From NCBI GenBank assembly GCA_963277665.1, contig OY728133.1, positions 387,017,962-387,081,961 on the forward strand: DNA of 64,000 bases, read 5' to 3'. Positions 39,101 to 51,411 of the stretch are shown here, piece after piece (within the stretch, counting starts at the first letter, position 1; each line of letters opens with the position of its first letter). The DNA comes from Viscum album. Lineage: Eukaryota; Streptophyta; Magnoliopsida; Santalales; Viscaceae. The position numbers and the translations under genes are program-made. The notes under the pieces were generated by a model that saw only the letters and a list, made by a program, of their open reading frames with translations, had not been told where the DNA came from and did not search any database.

Positions 39101-39999
39101 ATGAAAATATAATATTTGATTACTAAACTTATTAAAATTGGCCGACAACAATTCAATTTTAACTCAAAAAAAATTAAAGACTATGTAATAAATTAATATC
39201 AAATGACAAAAAATATCTATATTAAATAAAATATATATTAATAACGTTCTAAATAAGGTATATAATAAAATAAATTTGTTTATCCATGAATTTAGGTTCA
39301 TAAACAAATTAAATCAATCACAATTTGTGGTTTTATAATATAAAATCACTTTCATTGAGTTATATATGTATTACACACCAAATCTTGTTTACATGGTGTA
39401 TATTATGATTGTTTAATTCATTAAACCATGAAAAAAATTTCATTCATCATATTATATGTTATGTTTCATTCTCTCTATCATTCAATATATTTCGATTTAA
39501 CTCTTACTTGAGTAATAACAATTTTATCAACTCTAATTTTTTCTCCATTAGTCGTATATTCCTTACTTGATTATGATATTTTTTTCACCTTTTATCCTTT
39601 TAATTACTTTTATCAATGATATTTTCCATTTCTAAATTGTTAATTTACTTATTTTCATTAATGTCATATTCCTTGATGACTTGCATCCTGAAATAAAATG
39701 TATCATTTTGAATGAATAACTATTATTCCTTTCAATGTACACTTTCCTCCATGTATATATTTTATTTTTGGAAAAAAACATTCCTTTTTTGGGATCTTTG
39801 ATAAGTTATATTTTTTATTATACTCATAATAATTATTACCAATTTTAAAAATAAAAAGTTTATTCAATTTTTTTAATGTATATTTTTAACAAAGACATTC
39901 CCAAATATTTGAAAAAAAAATTCATCCATTCAAATTAATTTTTTTATCTTACACACTATGTTTTCTATATATAAAAATTATTTAATTTTTAAGACTCCA
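36111..39999. other. AT-rich stretch, nothing recognised
   Basis: Extremely AT-rich with long A/T runs and no long open frame. The patch 38380-38460 (GTGGAAGACTTCCACCC) is slightly more complex and contains a short palindrome (GGAAGACTTCC). I see no RNA gene, transposase or LTR boundary. Confidence 0.5.
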
Positions 40000-42110
40000 T
40001 TGCGGGAGATTTTTAAAAAATAAATGTTTTAATATATCTCATAAAAATTTATTTATATACTTTTTGAAAATTAATTTCGAAAATACACTGGGGACATTGT
40101 CTCTTATGAATTATATATAAAAATAAAAATAAAATTATATTTTAAAAAGATTCACAATAACGAATTATACATAATTTTGAAATTTATTTCCCATGTTTCA
40201 TGGTTTCATAATTATTTTTATTTTATTCTACGAGTTTTATTTAATATGGTATTCAAGGAAGAAGGGTTATTTTCATTATGGTTTTCAAAGTAAATTTTTA
40301 CAATTCTTCTAAAAGTATAATTAATCTACCGGTTGATTGTTTACCAATGTTTTCAAAAGAGAAATGATAAATCTATTTAAGATAAATGATTCATCATTTT
40401 CATTTTATTTCCCAATAATCATTAGTTTATATCAACTATTCATAACCCAATTCTTTTCCTCTATGGATATCTTATTGGTTTTATTCCTTAGATTGAGGTT
40501 TGTTCACCTAGATTTTATACATAATTTTATTAGAGATATTGTCAACTTAACAATATACATATTATCTAGAATGTATAAATACTATATACTCTCTAATTTT
40601 CATTAGATAATATCTAACTATAATTTTATTAAATATATTTTGATACCCATTTCATTTCCTTGAGAAAGTCATGTTATAATTATTGATGGAATTGTAAATT
40701 TTTTCTTTATGTCATTCCATTTAAAAATATATGAAAAAAATTGTTTCCCTTGATTCTTTGTGATATAATGATTATTATTATATGTATAAATCATATATAT
40801 GGATTTTGAATAGTGGCATTCCATATAGCTTTCCAATTAATTCTTTAATGTTTTATATCTCATGGGATAATATACCATGACCTTATTGGATATGATCACA
40901 AACTAAATTGTGGGAAATCTTACATATGATCGCACAAAAAGGGTTGAGTCTTCATGGATATGTTCTCAAACTAAATCTTTTCACTTATGGGATATTATCC
41001 AAAAAATAAAATGTGTATCATCCTGAATATTATCAAAATCCATTTATACCCTATATTTATGTTTATTCTTTAGTTTAATTCTTAATTATATAACTATGCT
41101 ATACCATAATGGCTCATGTTTATTAAATAATGGTTATATAATCAGTTGATTAATTTATATAGTTATAATATATCTTATTCACTTAATCACATTTTATTAT
41201 CTATGATTTATTGGTTTCTATTTTCTTATGAATCATTATTATACCCATATGGTCAAATTATTCTCACTTGTGATCTCTGATTGTTATCGCTTATGTTTGC
41301 CTTTATCTGAATAAACTATTTCTTATTTATCAATTTTTACATGTTATGATTAAAAATAATATGTGTTGTGTGTATAAGTGATTATTGTTTATGGAGATTT
41401 TACAAGAATGTTTTTTTATTTATTGTGGTTTAATGCGTTATTTATATAGTTGGAAAATACCCTTTTCTTTGAAAAGACATGAGTTTTTTAGAAAATGTTT
41501 TGTTTTAATTCTAAAAAACTAAAAAACTACCAGTTCCTATGAATATGTTGTCATGATATATTTTTTATAATTCATCTAATTAATATGGGACATCTGTGGG
41601 ATGTCACACTAAAATAGTTTAATTGGGGGTTAACTCGATCATTACTCAATTAATGATAAAGAGGCCAATACACACCTAGTTTGATACTCTTTGGGAATAT
41701 GATTGGGTTAATTTTAGTTTCTTTAATACATTATGAATGATTTATTATATTATTTAATTAGGTTATGTATAATGAGAGAACCCAAAATAACGAAACCTAT
41801 ATAGAACCAATGGTGATGTATTTTAAACTTAAATCTCATGTAATAATTTTATAGAGTATATACATTTTGAGTTTGATTCTTTCATTTTATAATAATTACC
41901 TTATGATTTTATTTTTTCTTCACTCATGTTAACTCCTTTGGTTTTAGAAATGTCTAAATATTTTAGGAACTATGTTAATAATAAATTTTATGAAAAATAC
42001 ATAAATTTTCAAAATAAGTAACCATGTGGGATTAAATATGGTGTTGAAAATACTATGAAAACTATTAACTCACAATATCTAGATATAATTAAAATCATGA
42101 ATTTTTTCAA
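40000..42110. repeat. Unsplit copy of the older repeat
   Basis: Its left part matches 11620-12540 and its right part 34546-36110, in the same order and orientation. It therefore shows what the target looked like before the 22-kb element inserted. Identity is low to moderate by eye. The beginning also resembles the 3' part of the old LTRs, so the repeat may be an even older LTR of the same broad lineage. The 89-codon plus-strand frame at 40337-40606 has no motif. Confidence 0.5.
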
Positions 42111-42780
42111 ACATACAAATACACCAAATAATATAATGTTGTATTTTAATAGAAGATCATCTGACTATGATGATGGAGGAAAAATGATTCAACTTCCCAC
42201 ATGCCATGAATGTAAGAAGGAGCACCCAAGGTAATGTATTAAATGAATAATAAAATGTTTCAGGTGTGTGAGGATTGAATTTTGAGATTATAAATAACAA
42301 ACAAGGGAATATAATATAATTAATGAAATAAATGAGAATAATACCCAATAATTTGAATGTAATGAGTTACATCATTATAAAAATCTATTTCCTGGTCTAA
42401 GGGCTAAAAAGGATTACAATCCTAAATAAAATCATAAACAAATAGAATGATAGAAATCCTATAAAAATAATTATATTGAGGGAATAATGGTAATTATATA
42501 TTCTAGGTTTCATTCATTCTCAATTTGTGGCCTTATTTTTTCATGTAAGTTCCAAAAACTAAAAGCAATCAAATTATAAATAAAAAACTAATGGTGGTAT
42601 CATTACTGTATCAAAAAATATGAATCTCATTCAAGGTTTGTGGGATTACAATTCCTAGTATTCTTATTATCCTTCATTTAATTGAATTTAATGTGTTTTT
42701 GTAAATAGATTTCCAATATCGACATAGAAAATATATTGATTACTAAAATCGGGAAATCACATTCTAAACAAAACTATAAT
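42111..42780. other. AT-rich stretch, nothing recognised
   Basis: No motif, boundary or convincing frame was found. Confidence 0.5.
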
Positions 42781-44251
42781 TATCACAAACCAAATCTGGT
42801 CACCACCAAAACCAGTGCCAAACCAGGCCCATGAAAAGGCCTGAAGGGCGTTCCCGATCCCCACGGGCTGGCACAAGTGCCTGGGTATCATAAAATGAGA
42901 ATTGGGAATGATTTACCCGAGTTTATAAACTTAAAACAACAAAAGTATCCAATAAAAAGAATCTGGATTTTTCAAACCAAAAAATCATTTACAAAAATTC
43001 AGAACTGAATTACATAGCTTAAAACAACTCAAAAAGAATATACCAAAGGTTCAAAACCAATATGAAATAGCCCATGAACCCTCATGGAATGGGGAACTGC
43101 CCTCAAGCTATCTCCATAAGACTTCACCACTGAGGACCTGCTAGAAATCGGAACCACTGGAACCAAACAATTGTACCCAAACTGCACCAAAAAAAATAAC
43201 CAAGTCCACTTACATGCAAATGTGTAAGTAGGGTGTGAGCCAATTCCCAGTAGGATACCACCACTAAGATATTCCATGGGATAAACATTCAAAGACTAAA
43301 ATAATGCAAGTTTTCAAAAACATGTAATTTCTAGTTACAATTTCTAAAAGATGAAACTTAAAAAAATTAGTTTTCAAGTGGGTTAATTTAAATAATAAAC
43401 ACTTTTAAAATAATTAACAAGGCTGCTGAATTTTCCATCCACTCATACTGTATGCCGATGATACACACAAAATATCTATTGAGCACAACCAATGGGAAAT
43501 AACCCCTAGGCACTAGCTAGTTGTGGGTCCCAGGTAACTCGTATCTCGGTGAGAGTAACCATCACAAATATATGTTCTCATTCACGAGCCACTAGTAGGG
43601 TACATACCCAAAACCTAGTGGTCCCCAATCATCATCATCATAATTCAGTTAGAGTTGTAAGCGTCAATCATGCTAAGTGAAACTGAGGCCAAACCCCACG
43701 AATTCACTAGCATACTAGTACACGTCCACTGAACTAGATACCCGAGTTTTCCCTTTGTGCTTAAACAAGTTCAACAAGTCAATGAATATAATATTCACAA
43801 GAAAATATAATTTCCATATCAAAAATTCACCAAACAGCCCACATGTATACACCACAATCCCCAAATGTCCACATTTCATTCAAATTTATTTTGAAATCGG
43901 ACTCACACCAAAATAGCCCACAACACTTTTCACATTTCTTTAACACTTCCACAAATTCATTAAACAATTTTATAAAACCATTCCAATATATTAAAACTCT
44001 CTTAACATCCCACTCACTTGTTACATAACACCCCTTTTACCTTCAAAATCATTTTATCATTAAACTTGCACGAAACATCCCACAAACAAGTTTCGCTCTA
44101 ACATCACAATTTAATAAAACATTTAAGAAATTTACAAAACATTCGAAAAATATTTGACATCTTAAAACATCACTTCACCTTTCAAAACCCCATAATATGT
44201 GAACAGACATACCAAACAGTACATATGCACCCTTTTCCCACATTTTTTATA
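42781..44251. mobile_element. LTR-like relic of a further family
   Basis: Base composition rises here (GGCCCATGAAAAGGCCTG near 42826, ACCCCTAGGCACTAGCTAG near 43502, several GTAACTC/GAGTAACC motifs). The texture resembles the transcribed part of a gypsy LTR, but no partner copy or TG...CA ends are present in the window. The element at 44252 inserted into its right end. Frames at 43029-43292 and 43843-44028 lack domains. Confidence 0.3.
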
Positions 44252-44998
44252 TGACAACCCTTGTTTTTTTTACAACTTAAACATGATTTATTACATAAAA
44301 TGTCACTCTATACAACAAATAAGATTGACAGGTTTAGTGTCTTTGGGGATTAGGATCATTACATAAAAACTTAAAACATGATATACAATATCTTTATTGA
44401 AATCATCCTTTACATGACCACTACATTCCTTCGTACATAGCATTGTATGGGATTACCCGAAGACATGCATAAGAAAAGGGTGAGATATAAATCCCAGTAT
44501 GGGAGTACACATGGAATAACATGAGGAGTACAATACATGTTAGAAAATAGGAATATCAATAGAGCATAAGAAAAACATGAACATAAAGGCATGATAAAGC
44601 ATAAAAATCATAACATGGAAATATGGCAACATCATTGCACATGGAGCATGAGTAAATACTCATTGCACATAAATCACGAGTAAACCCTCGTTGAACTTGA
44701 ATTAGCATGAGTAAACACTCCTTTCACCTGACGTATCATGATACTATACTTTACCCAATGCATTGGAGCGCTATAAGGGCGCACCCTTCTTAAACATTTC
44801 ATTTCATGTATAAGTGTGCCCCATGGATCATAAAACATGGATTCATAAAACATAATAATTTATTACACGACAAAGGAATCTGTAATTCATACATGAAACT
44901 TTATAATCAATAAGTAATGGTGCATAATGTTGAATACCCTTGATGAAAAATGGGCATGGTATTCACTATACAATGGCATTGGCTTAGAAAATCGGTGC

Positions 44999-45262
44999 GA
45001 TTTCGGCAGCGTAATGGCGTGACGTAAGAATTCATAAAAACGGTTGATGAGAGAGAAATGGGTTCCTCATCATATTTAAATTTAATGGACAGTAAGGAGG
45101 TCATATATATACATGTACCAATAATTTTAATGGAATTTAGGTTCATGATACAAAAGTATTGCTTGAATGTAAATGAGGGGGGAGACGTTCCTTTCAGAAT
45201 TTCGGCATCGTAACGGGTGTACATAGGAAGAATTTAATGAGAGATAAAGTGGTATCCCATCA
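44999..45262 (-). repeat. Duplicated leader module in the LTR
   Basis: Two copies about 200 bp apart: ATTTCGGCAGCGTAATGGCG ... GATGAGAGAGAAATGGGTTCC (about 44999-45067) and ATTTCGGCATCGTAACGGG ... AATGAGAGATAAAGTGG (45199-45262). Both lie 300-550 bp downstream of the minus-strand TATA box, that is, in transcribed leader. The right LTR carries the same pair near 52705 and 52900. Confidence 0.6.
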
Positions 45263-45540
45263 TTCAAACATAAAGAGGGAAGTATGAGGGAGGTGTGAAA
45301 CCATACCCCAACATTCATAATTTAAAATAAAAGGGCAAAACATCTTAAAGAAAATTGGACAAAAAAGAGAAAGGAAGAAAAAACCCTTACTTGGAAGTGT
45401 GCTTATAAAGGATAGAGAGAGGCTGGTGAGAGGCTTCTTGGGAGCTTGGGGAACGTTGGGAGGATTCTAGAGAGAGTAGGGTGGAGATTGGATGAACTCC
45501 AAATGCTTTGAGTGAGGAGGAAGTGGGAGCTTGGTTGGGT

Positions 45541-45547
45541 TTATATA
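45541..45547 (-). promoter_or_regulatory. LTR TATA box (3' LTR)
   Basis: TATATAA on the minus strand in CCTATATAAACCC. The right LTR has TATAAAAA at the matching place. In a 3' LTR it would drive transcription leftward into flanking DNA. Confidence 0.55.
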
Positions 45548-46870
45548 GGAAAGGTGAGAGAAATTTTTATTATTTAGGTTTGGGACCCCTTATATTAAAA
45601 TAAACCAAACCACAAACCATCCCAATGTTTTTGCCCATGGTTTTTGGAAAAGGAAAGAGGAAAATAACATTGTATAGGGACATGGTCCGAACTTCTTAAA
45701 ATATTAAGGTAGCTTATGTGGAGGTGAGTCACACTCTCATGGAAATTAATTTAAAAACACAAGGTGTATAATAAGTCTTGAGGGGTCCATTAATGATTTG
45801 AAAAGTAAGCCAAAAAAACCCAAAATCACATTATTTTAATGCTAAAGCATATATCGGCCGAAAATAAATATTATAGTATTTTATTACATCACTATTGGGT
45901 CATTATGATGTCATAAAACACATGATATATTTAAACGATATTTAATTTTTACTCAAAAATTTGACTGTCTCATAAAATTATGAAAAATTCACCGTTGGAT
46001 AATTTCTACATCTTGATTCAAAAAATAACATTTATTTTATCTAAATAATTTTATAAATATGTTAATTTTCACTTTTAAAATAAAAACCGACATTTATCAA
46101 AAATTCACGGGTTTTGACAATAATAGCTTTCAAAATATAATAAAAATTATAATTCCATTCATACAATTACATGATCATTTATATATAATAAAATTAATCT
46201 AATAATAATAATAATAATATTTTATTAAAATATTATTTAATTCAAAAATTCCTTAATTTAAGAAAATATATTTATTAATTAAATAATATCTAAAAACACC
46301 ATTTGTACTTTAAAAACTATTTACAATGTATCAATAATGACAAGAAATTATATTCATTATTATATACAAAAATAATGTACATGAACATAGTACTATCGAT
46401 TAGTTACATAACCCCTTAAAACAGACACATAGGACCTAAGGGTAAGGTGTGCGATGGTGATAGTCTCTTGGGGTGGCTCGAATAACATCACTCGAGTGGT
46501 AATTTATATCAACTTCCATTTCTCCCGTAGACAGTCCCGTTCGAGCTTGACATGGTGAAGCTTAGCTTGGGCTTGGTCAAGAGCGAAGCCTAAGGATGCC
46601 ACCTCTTTTCCGAGCTCTGATAAATGGGCTTCGTATGGGGAAATTCTACTGGATGAGGCCATCACTACCTTTGTTCTAAGTATAATTGGATGTGGTAAAG
46701 CCCTATATTTATACTAATCATGTGATCACTATTCAACGACTATAAAAGCAACGATCACAATTCGTATCATAAAACCAATGGAGTTGACATTTTATAAAAA
46801 CATTTTATATAAAGAGACATTTAATAAGATCAATAGGGATTTTCCATTAATGAATCTTTGGGTCATTACA

Positions 46871-46890
46871 ATATTCCCCCATTAAGAAAT
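46871..46890 (-). other. Polypurine tract
   Basis: The minus strand reads TTCTTAATGGGGGAATAT directly before the LTR's TGTAATGACCC, preceded by CGAGGGCGAAAT, the signature found upstream of the tract in Tekay-type elements. Confidence 0.8.
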
Positions 46891-46919
46891 TTCGCCCTCG
46901 AAATTTTCCTTTTCCCACA

Positions 46920-48179
46920 CTAAAATAGATGTGGGTAACTCAGCTTCATCATTTCCTCTGATTCCCAAGTCGCTTCTTCAAACTTGGGGTTTCTCCACAA
47001 CACCTTGACGGGGGGCATTGTCTTATTTCGTATAACTTTTTCTCTATGATCTAAGATCTTCACTGATTGCTCCTCATAAGAAAGACCGTCTTCCAATTGT
47101 GCGACCTCAGAAGAGAGTACATGTGAAGGGTCTGGTATGTACATTCTTAATAGGGATACATGAAAGACATCATGCACTTTGGCCATAGTAGGTGGAAGTA
47201 CCAGTTGATAGGCCACAACCCCGACACAATCAAGAATCTCGAAGGGGACGATGTACCTTGGACTTAACTTTCCTTTCTTTCCAAACCTCATGACCTTCTT
47301 GCATTGAGAAATGCGTAGAAAAACCATGTCTCCAACTTTATACTCAAGGTCTTGTCGATGATTATCTACATAAATCTTTTGTTGACTCTGGGATGCATTG
47401 ATATGCTGCTGAATGGTTTTCACCTTCTCCACCATTTCCTTGACCATTTTTGGTCCAATTAGCTTACGTTCACCGACCTCATCCCAACATGTTGGTGTTC
47501 TGCACCTTTTCCCATACAGGGCTTCATATGGTGCCATTTGGATTCTCGAGTGGAAACTATTATTATAAGAGAACTCAACCAGAGGAAGATGTTGATCCCA
47601 TCCTCCTTTAAAGTCCATTGAGCACGCTCTCAACATATCCTCAAGTGTTTGGATAGTCTGCTCAGATTGGCCATCAATTTAAGGATGATAGGCTGTACTA
47701 AAGTTTAGTTCAGTATTCAGAGCATGTTGAGGACTCTTCCAAAACATAGTGGTGAATCTTGGATCTCGGTCAGACATAATAGATAGTGGTACTCCATGCA
47801 ACCTTACCACTTCCCTGATATATATCCATACCAGTTTATCCAATTAGAAGTACTCTCGAATAGAAATGAAGTGTGCAGTCTTTATAAGATGATCCACAAC
47901 AACCCATATTGCATTGTTGCATTTTGATGTCCTCAGAAGTCCAGTGACAAAGTACATGGTGATGTTTTCTAATTTCAATTCTAGTATTCTCAATGGTTGC
48001 ATTATCCCCTTAGAAGTCTGCCTCTCTGCCTTCACTTGCTGACACACCAGGCACATTGATGTATATTCATCAATCTCATTCTTTATATTATCCCTCCAAA
48101 AGTTTTCTCGGAGATCTCGATACATCTTTATGCTCCCTAGGTGAATAGAGAAATTTGAACTGTGTGCATCATCCAAAAG
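46920..48179 (-). pseudogene. pol (int): Integrase with C-terminal chromodomain, broken
   Basis: Integrase inserts the cDNA into the chromosome. The N-terminal HHCC zinc domain is visible (DAHSS ... SIHLGSIK ... CLVCQQVK, from about 48170). The DDE core follows: VVDHLIKTAHF (first Asp), SDRDPRF (second Asp) and DGQSEQ (Glu). The C-terminal part has the GPF/Y-like region (YKVGDMVFLRIS, LSPRYIVPFEIL, FHVSLLRMYIPD). A chromodomain-like tail, VKVLWRNPKFEEATWESEE, ends at PHLF. That tail is typical of the Tekay/Del chromoviruses, whose chromodomain steers integration to heterochromatin. Stops interrupt the core after REYF (~47850) and in HP*IDGQ (47679-47681, CAA to TAA). The intact C-terminal frame covers 46920-47636. 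Confidence 0.9.
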
Positions 48180-49129
48180 TTATTTATTCAGCTCCGGACT
48201 TGATGGAACACATAGTCTTTTCCCAAACCACACAATTCCTTCTTCATTAACATTAAACTCCGAGGATTTCCCTTTTTCGATATCTCCTACTTTTTCTTGA
48301 ATTCCCACATCATCCTTCTGAGAATCCTTTATCCTTTCCAAAAGAGACGGTTGAGAAATCATTTGTTAAAGGATTGATAATGTTCCCTTCTCTATGATTC
48401 CCATGTCCATCTTCATCAAGTCTAAGAATATTGGATCCTTCTCGATTCTCATCGTTGATAGAATCGCTGGATCCTTTCTACTTAGGTCATCTGCCACCTT
48501 TTTCTCTTTCCCAAAGTGGTAATGGATTGAACAGTCATAATCCATGATGACCTCTATCCATCTTCTCTGGTGCATAATATGATCTTTCTATGTGAATATA
48601 TATTTAAGACTCTTGTGGTCAGTATATATCTCATATTTCTCTCCATAGAGATAATGCCGCCAGATTTTCAAGGCAAAGATAACCGCCGCCAACTCCAGAT
48701 CATGCGTTGGATAGTTTTGCTCATGCATTTTCAACTTCCTTGAGGCATAGGATATCACTTTATCATTCTACATCATCACACATCCTAAGCCCTTCTTCAA
48801 AGCATCACTGAATACCACAAAAAGCTCCCCACATGTGGGTAAAGTGAGCACAGGCACAGTGATAAGCCTCCTTTTCAACTCCTTGAAGCTTTCTTCGCAT
48901 TCATCACTCCAAAAAACTTTACTCCCTTTCGAGTTAGATAGGTAATAGGGTTGGAAAATAGTGAGAAATTTCTCATAAATCGTCGATAATATCCAGCTAA
49001 CCCTAAGAAGGTACGGATATCTGTTACCGATGTTGGCCTCGGCCATCCCTCAATTGCATCTGTTTTGGATTGATCCACAGATATCCCCTTGATTGTGATG
49101 ATATGGCCCAATAATGAGAACTCCTTCAA
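48180..49129 (-). pseudogene. pol (rnh): RNase H domain and linker, broken
   Basis: RNase H removes the RNA template during reverse transcription. The RT connection reads LGHIITIKGISVD and RTFLGLAGYYRRF. A frameshift near 48920 moves the frame to KGSKVFWSDECEESF. The RNase H catalytic residues can be seen: Asp in VVFSDALKKGLG, Glu in [14 protein letters not shown], Asp in [12 protein letters not shown], then HQRRW and VADDLSRK. In-frame stops occur after CVMM and IFT (both TAG where the family has Gln) and after LSIL. Between 48180 and 48362 a poorly conserved linker precedes the integrase zinc domain. Confidence 0.85.
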
Positions 49130-49896
49130 CTAGAACTCACACTTGTTGTACTTTTCATAGAGCTTCTCCTTGCGCAAAGTCTCTAGTACAGTTATAAAAT
49201 GCTCTTAATGATCCTCCTTGATTTTGGATTATATTAGAATAACATCTATAAAGACTACCACAAATTTTTCTAGGTAATCTCTAAAGACTCTATTCATCAT
49301 GTCCATGAAGATTACTAGATCATTGGTGAGTCCAAAAGGCATTACTAAGAATTCATAGTGCCCGTATATTGTACGAAAAGATGTCTTGGGGACATCTTCA
49401 TTCATCACCCTTACATGATAATATCCCGACTGCAAATCTACCTTGGAGAAGAATTGTGCTCCATGCGGCTGATCGAACATGTCATCAATTCTTGGGAGAG
49501 GATACTTGTTCTTTATCGTGATTTTGTTAAGATCATGATAATCGATGAAAATCTGCATTGACCCATCCTTCTTCTTGACGAAGAGGACTAGTGCACCCCA
49601 TGGTGAAGCACTTGGGAGTATAAACCCTTTATCCAGATTCTCCTGTAGTTGTTTCTTCAGCTCTTCAAGCTCTAAAACATCCATTCTATATGTATTCTTG
49701 GATATTGGTAAAGCCTCAGGTATAAGTTCAATTGAGAATTCAAAATCCCTTCTAGGAGGAAGACCAAACATTTCCTCGGGAAACACTTCAGCGAATTCCA
49801 TCACAATAGGCTTTTCGTCAAGGATGGTTTCTTCCTTAGACTCAATCATCTGAGCCAGATACGCATGATCATAAGGCAATAATATCCACGATTGAG
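49130..49896 (-). pseudogene. pol (rt): Reverse transcriptase, catalytic residue lost
   Basis: Copies the element's RNA into DNA. Ordered RT motifs: [19 protein letters not shown] (linker from protease), [74 protein letters not shown] (first catalytic Asp intact), [19 protein letters not shown], and the YxDD-box region VVFIDVILI. The family has FIDD there; the second Asp codon reads GTT (Val) at 49241-49243, which would abolish polymerase activity. Stops follow at VILI*, KEDH*EHF and CEF*. The main open frame covers 49229-49879. Confidence 0.92.
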
Positions 49897-50300
49897 ATTA
49901 TGGAGTTAAAGGAGATTCATCTTCATCCTCACAATTGTAAAGAATCGGGGGTCGATTCTCCATATGTAGTGTGATTTCCCTGTCCCGACAATTTATGTTG
50001 GATCTATATAAGGAAAGCCAATACATGCCAAGAATTGCATCAAATTCTACCAGAGGGAGTATGACAAGGTTCGCCGGGAAATTAAATCCACAGATTATAA
50101 CAATGGAGGGCTTATATTCATGGGATGCAATGATTTCCCCATTTTCCATACTCACCGAAATCTTCACTTCCATGATTTGTGGTGGTGCTGGGATTGTTCT
50201 ACTAAACTTTAGAGATATAAAATAATGCATAGAACCTGAATCAGAAAGTACGTTCACTATTCATGAATGAATAAATAGCGTACCTGTCACCACTTCGTTG
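49897..50300 (-). pseudogene. pol (pr): Aspartic protease domain
   Basis: Cleaves the gag-pol polyprotein. NVLSDSGSMHYFIS carries the catalytic D-S-G (families show DSG/DTG). VEFDAILGMYWLS is the second conserved block (usually FDVILGMDWL), and YRSNINCRDREI follows. One stop lies just upstream (FIHS*IVNV) and another after SPLTP at the junction with RT, so gag, protease and RT are no longer one frame. Confidence 0.85.
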
Positions 50301-51411
50301 TTGGGGTTCACTTCGGCAGAAGTGATGGAAAAATCTCTTCCTTTATGCCATGGAGGTTGTTGGTTGTCTCCGAAAACCCATGGATTAGGGCACTGATTTG
50401 AAAAATGACCTAGTTCTTTGCATTTTTAGCATTGAAAACCGCGTTGAGGTTCGAACGGAGCATTCCTCTCCTCTGTCACAGCCACGGGTCTTTCTTACTG
50501 ACAGTTAACATCTAGGTTCCATTCTCTTCCACACCTGAAGCATTTCCCCGTCCCCTTAAGGCAATTTCCAGGGTGCTTCTTTCCGCACTTTTGGAAAGTG
50601 GGGTGCTGGGTCTTCTTAGCACCGTTGGATTTATCCATCGGCCCACTAGCATTGAAGTCCACCTTAGCTTCTTATCCCCATAATACTCATGTGATTCTCC
50701 GATCTCTATTTTGACCTTGAGGGCACATCGGACAATTTCCTCATAGCTGTCAAAGTCACGGATCACTAATGCTTTCCGCATGCTAGGATTCATCCCACCA
50801 AATAAGCGATCAACCTTCCATTCAGGGGTAACGAAAAAGACGGAAGCATATCGTGCAATACTTGTGAAGTTTTCCTCGTACGCTCCAACAAATTCTTCAT
50901 CTTTTTTCTTGAGGGAAAGAAAGTCCATTTCCATCTTAAGCTGGAGGGTGTGCAGAAAATATTTATCGAAAAACATCTTTCGGAAATCCTTCCATTCCAA
51001 CGCTTTGATCTCCTCCTCAGGATTTGTATTTTTGATCAACACCCACCATTGATCAGCTTCACCCTACATACGATAAGCTGCTAGGAGAACCTTCTCTTGT
51101 TCAGAACATTGAAGGATGGAGAAGATCTTTTCAATGGAGCTGATCCATTGTTCATCGATCGTGGGATCAGATGATCCAGTGAAACTAGGAAACCATTGTC
51201 TCATGAATCTCTCGATAGCGACTTGTTCTTTCTTAGGGGGGTTTGGAAATTCCTCTTGACCCGTGTTTCTATTCAATTCTTGAGTTATCTAAGAGAGAAG
51301 CATGGCAAAGTTCATGATTCTTGCTCCCATTGGATTGGGCATCTCATTAGTACAGTCATCACACTGATCATCACATCGGTTGTTAGCCTGAGTCCTCCTA
51401 TAACCAGACAT
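50301..51411 (-). pseudogene. gag: gag (capsid and zinc knuckles), broken
   Basis: The structural protein of the virus-like particle. The start is an ATG at 51409-51411 (MSGYRRTQ), followed by a Cys-rich acidic N-terminus (CDDQCDDC). The capsid core reads FMRQWFPSFTGSSDP, WISSIEKIFSILQCSEQEK, WKDFRKMFFDKYF, EFVGAYEENFTSIARYA and DRLFGGMNPSMRKALV. C-terminal knuckles are eroded: QKCGKKHPGNC lacks its first Cys, and C*KCKELGHFSNQC (CX2CX4HX4C) contains a stop. Other stops lie after AMLLS and AAYRM. The gag at 60480-61585 is a diverged homologue with the same N-terminal layout. Confidence 0.88.

Larger units (their letters stand above)
44252..46870 (-). mobile_element. 3' LTR of complete Ty3/gypsy element (2619 bp)
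   Basis: Bounded by TGACAACCC at 44252 and GGGTCATTACA at 46870. Direct repeat of 51924-54557, around 90% identical by eye. A polypurine tract abuts its right end, so on the minus strand this is the downstream LTR. Candidate duplication bases (TTATA left, GTTTA right of the element) do not match well, so no target duplication can be claimed. Several 60-105-codon frames inside recur in both LTRs but have no domain. Confidence 0.9.

Noticed and set aside
44907..45318. 60-105-codon frames within the 2.6-kb LTRs, repeated in both LTRs
   Set aside because: They lie in the leader modules, have no domain, and differ in length between the two LTRs.
49545..49853. 102-codon plus-strand frame over the RT
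   Set aside because: Shadow of the RT and protease-linker coding sequence on the opposite strand.
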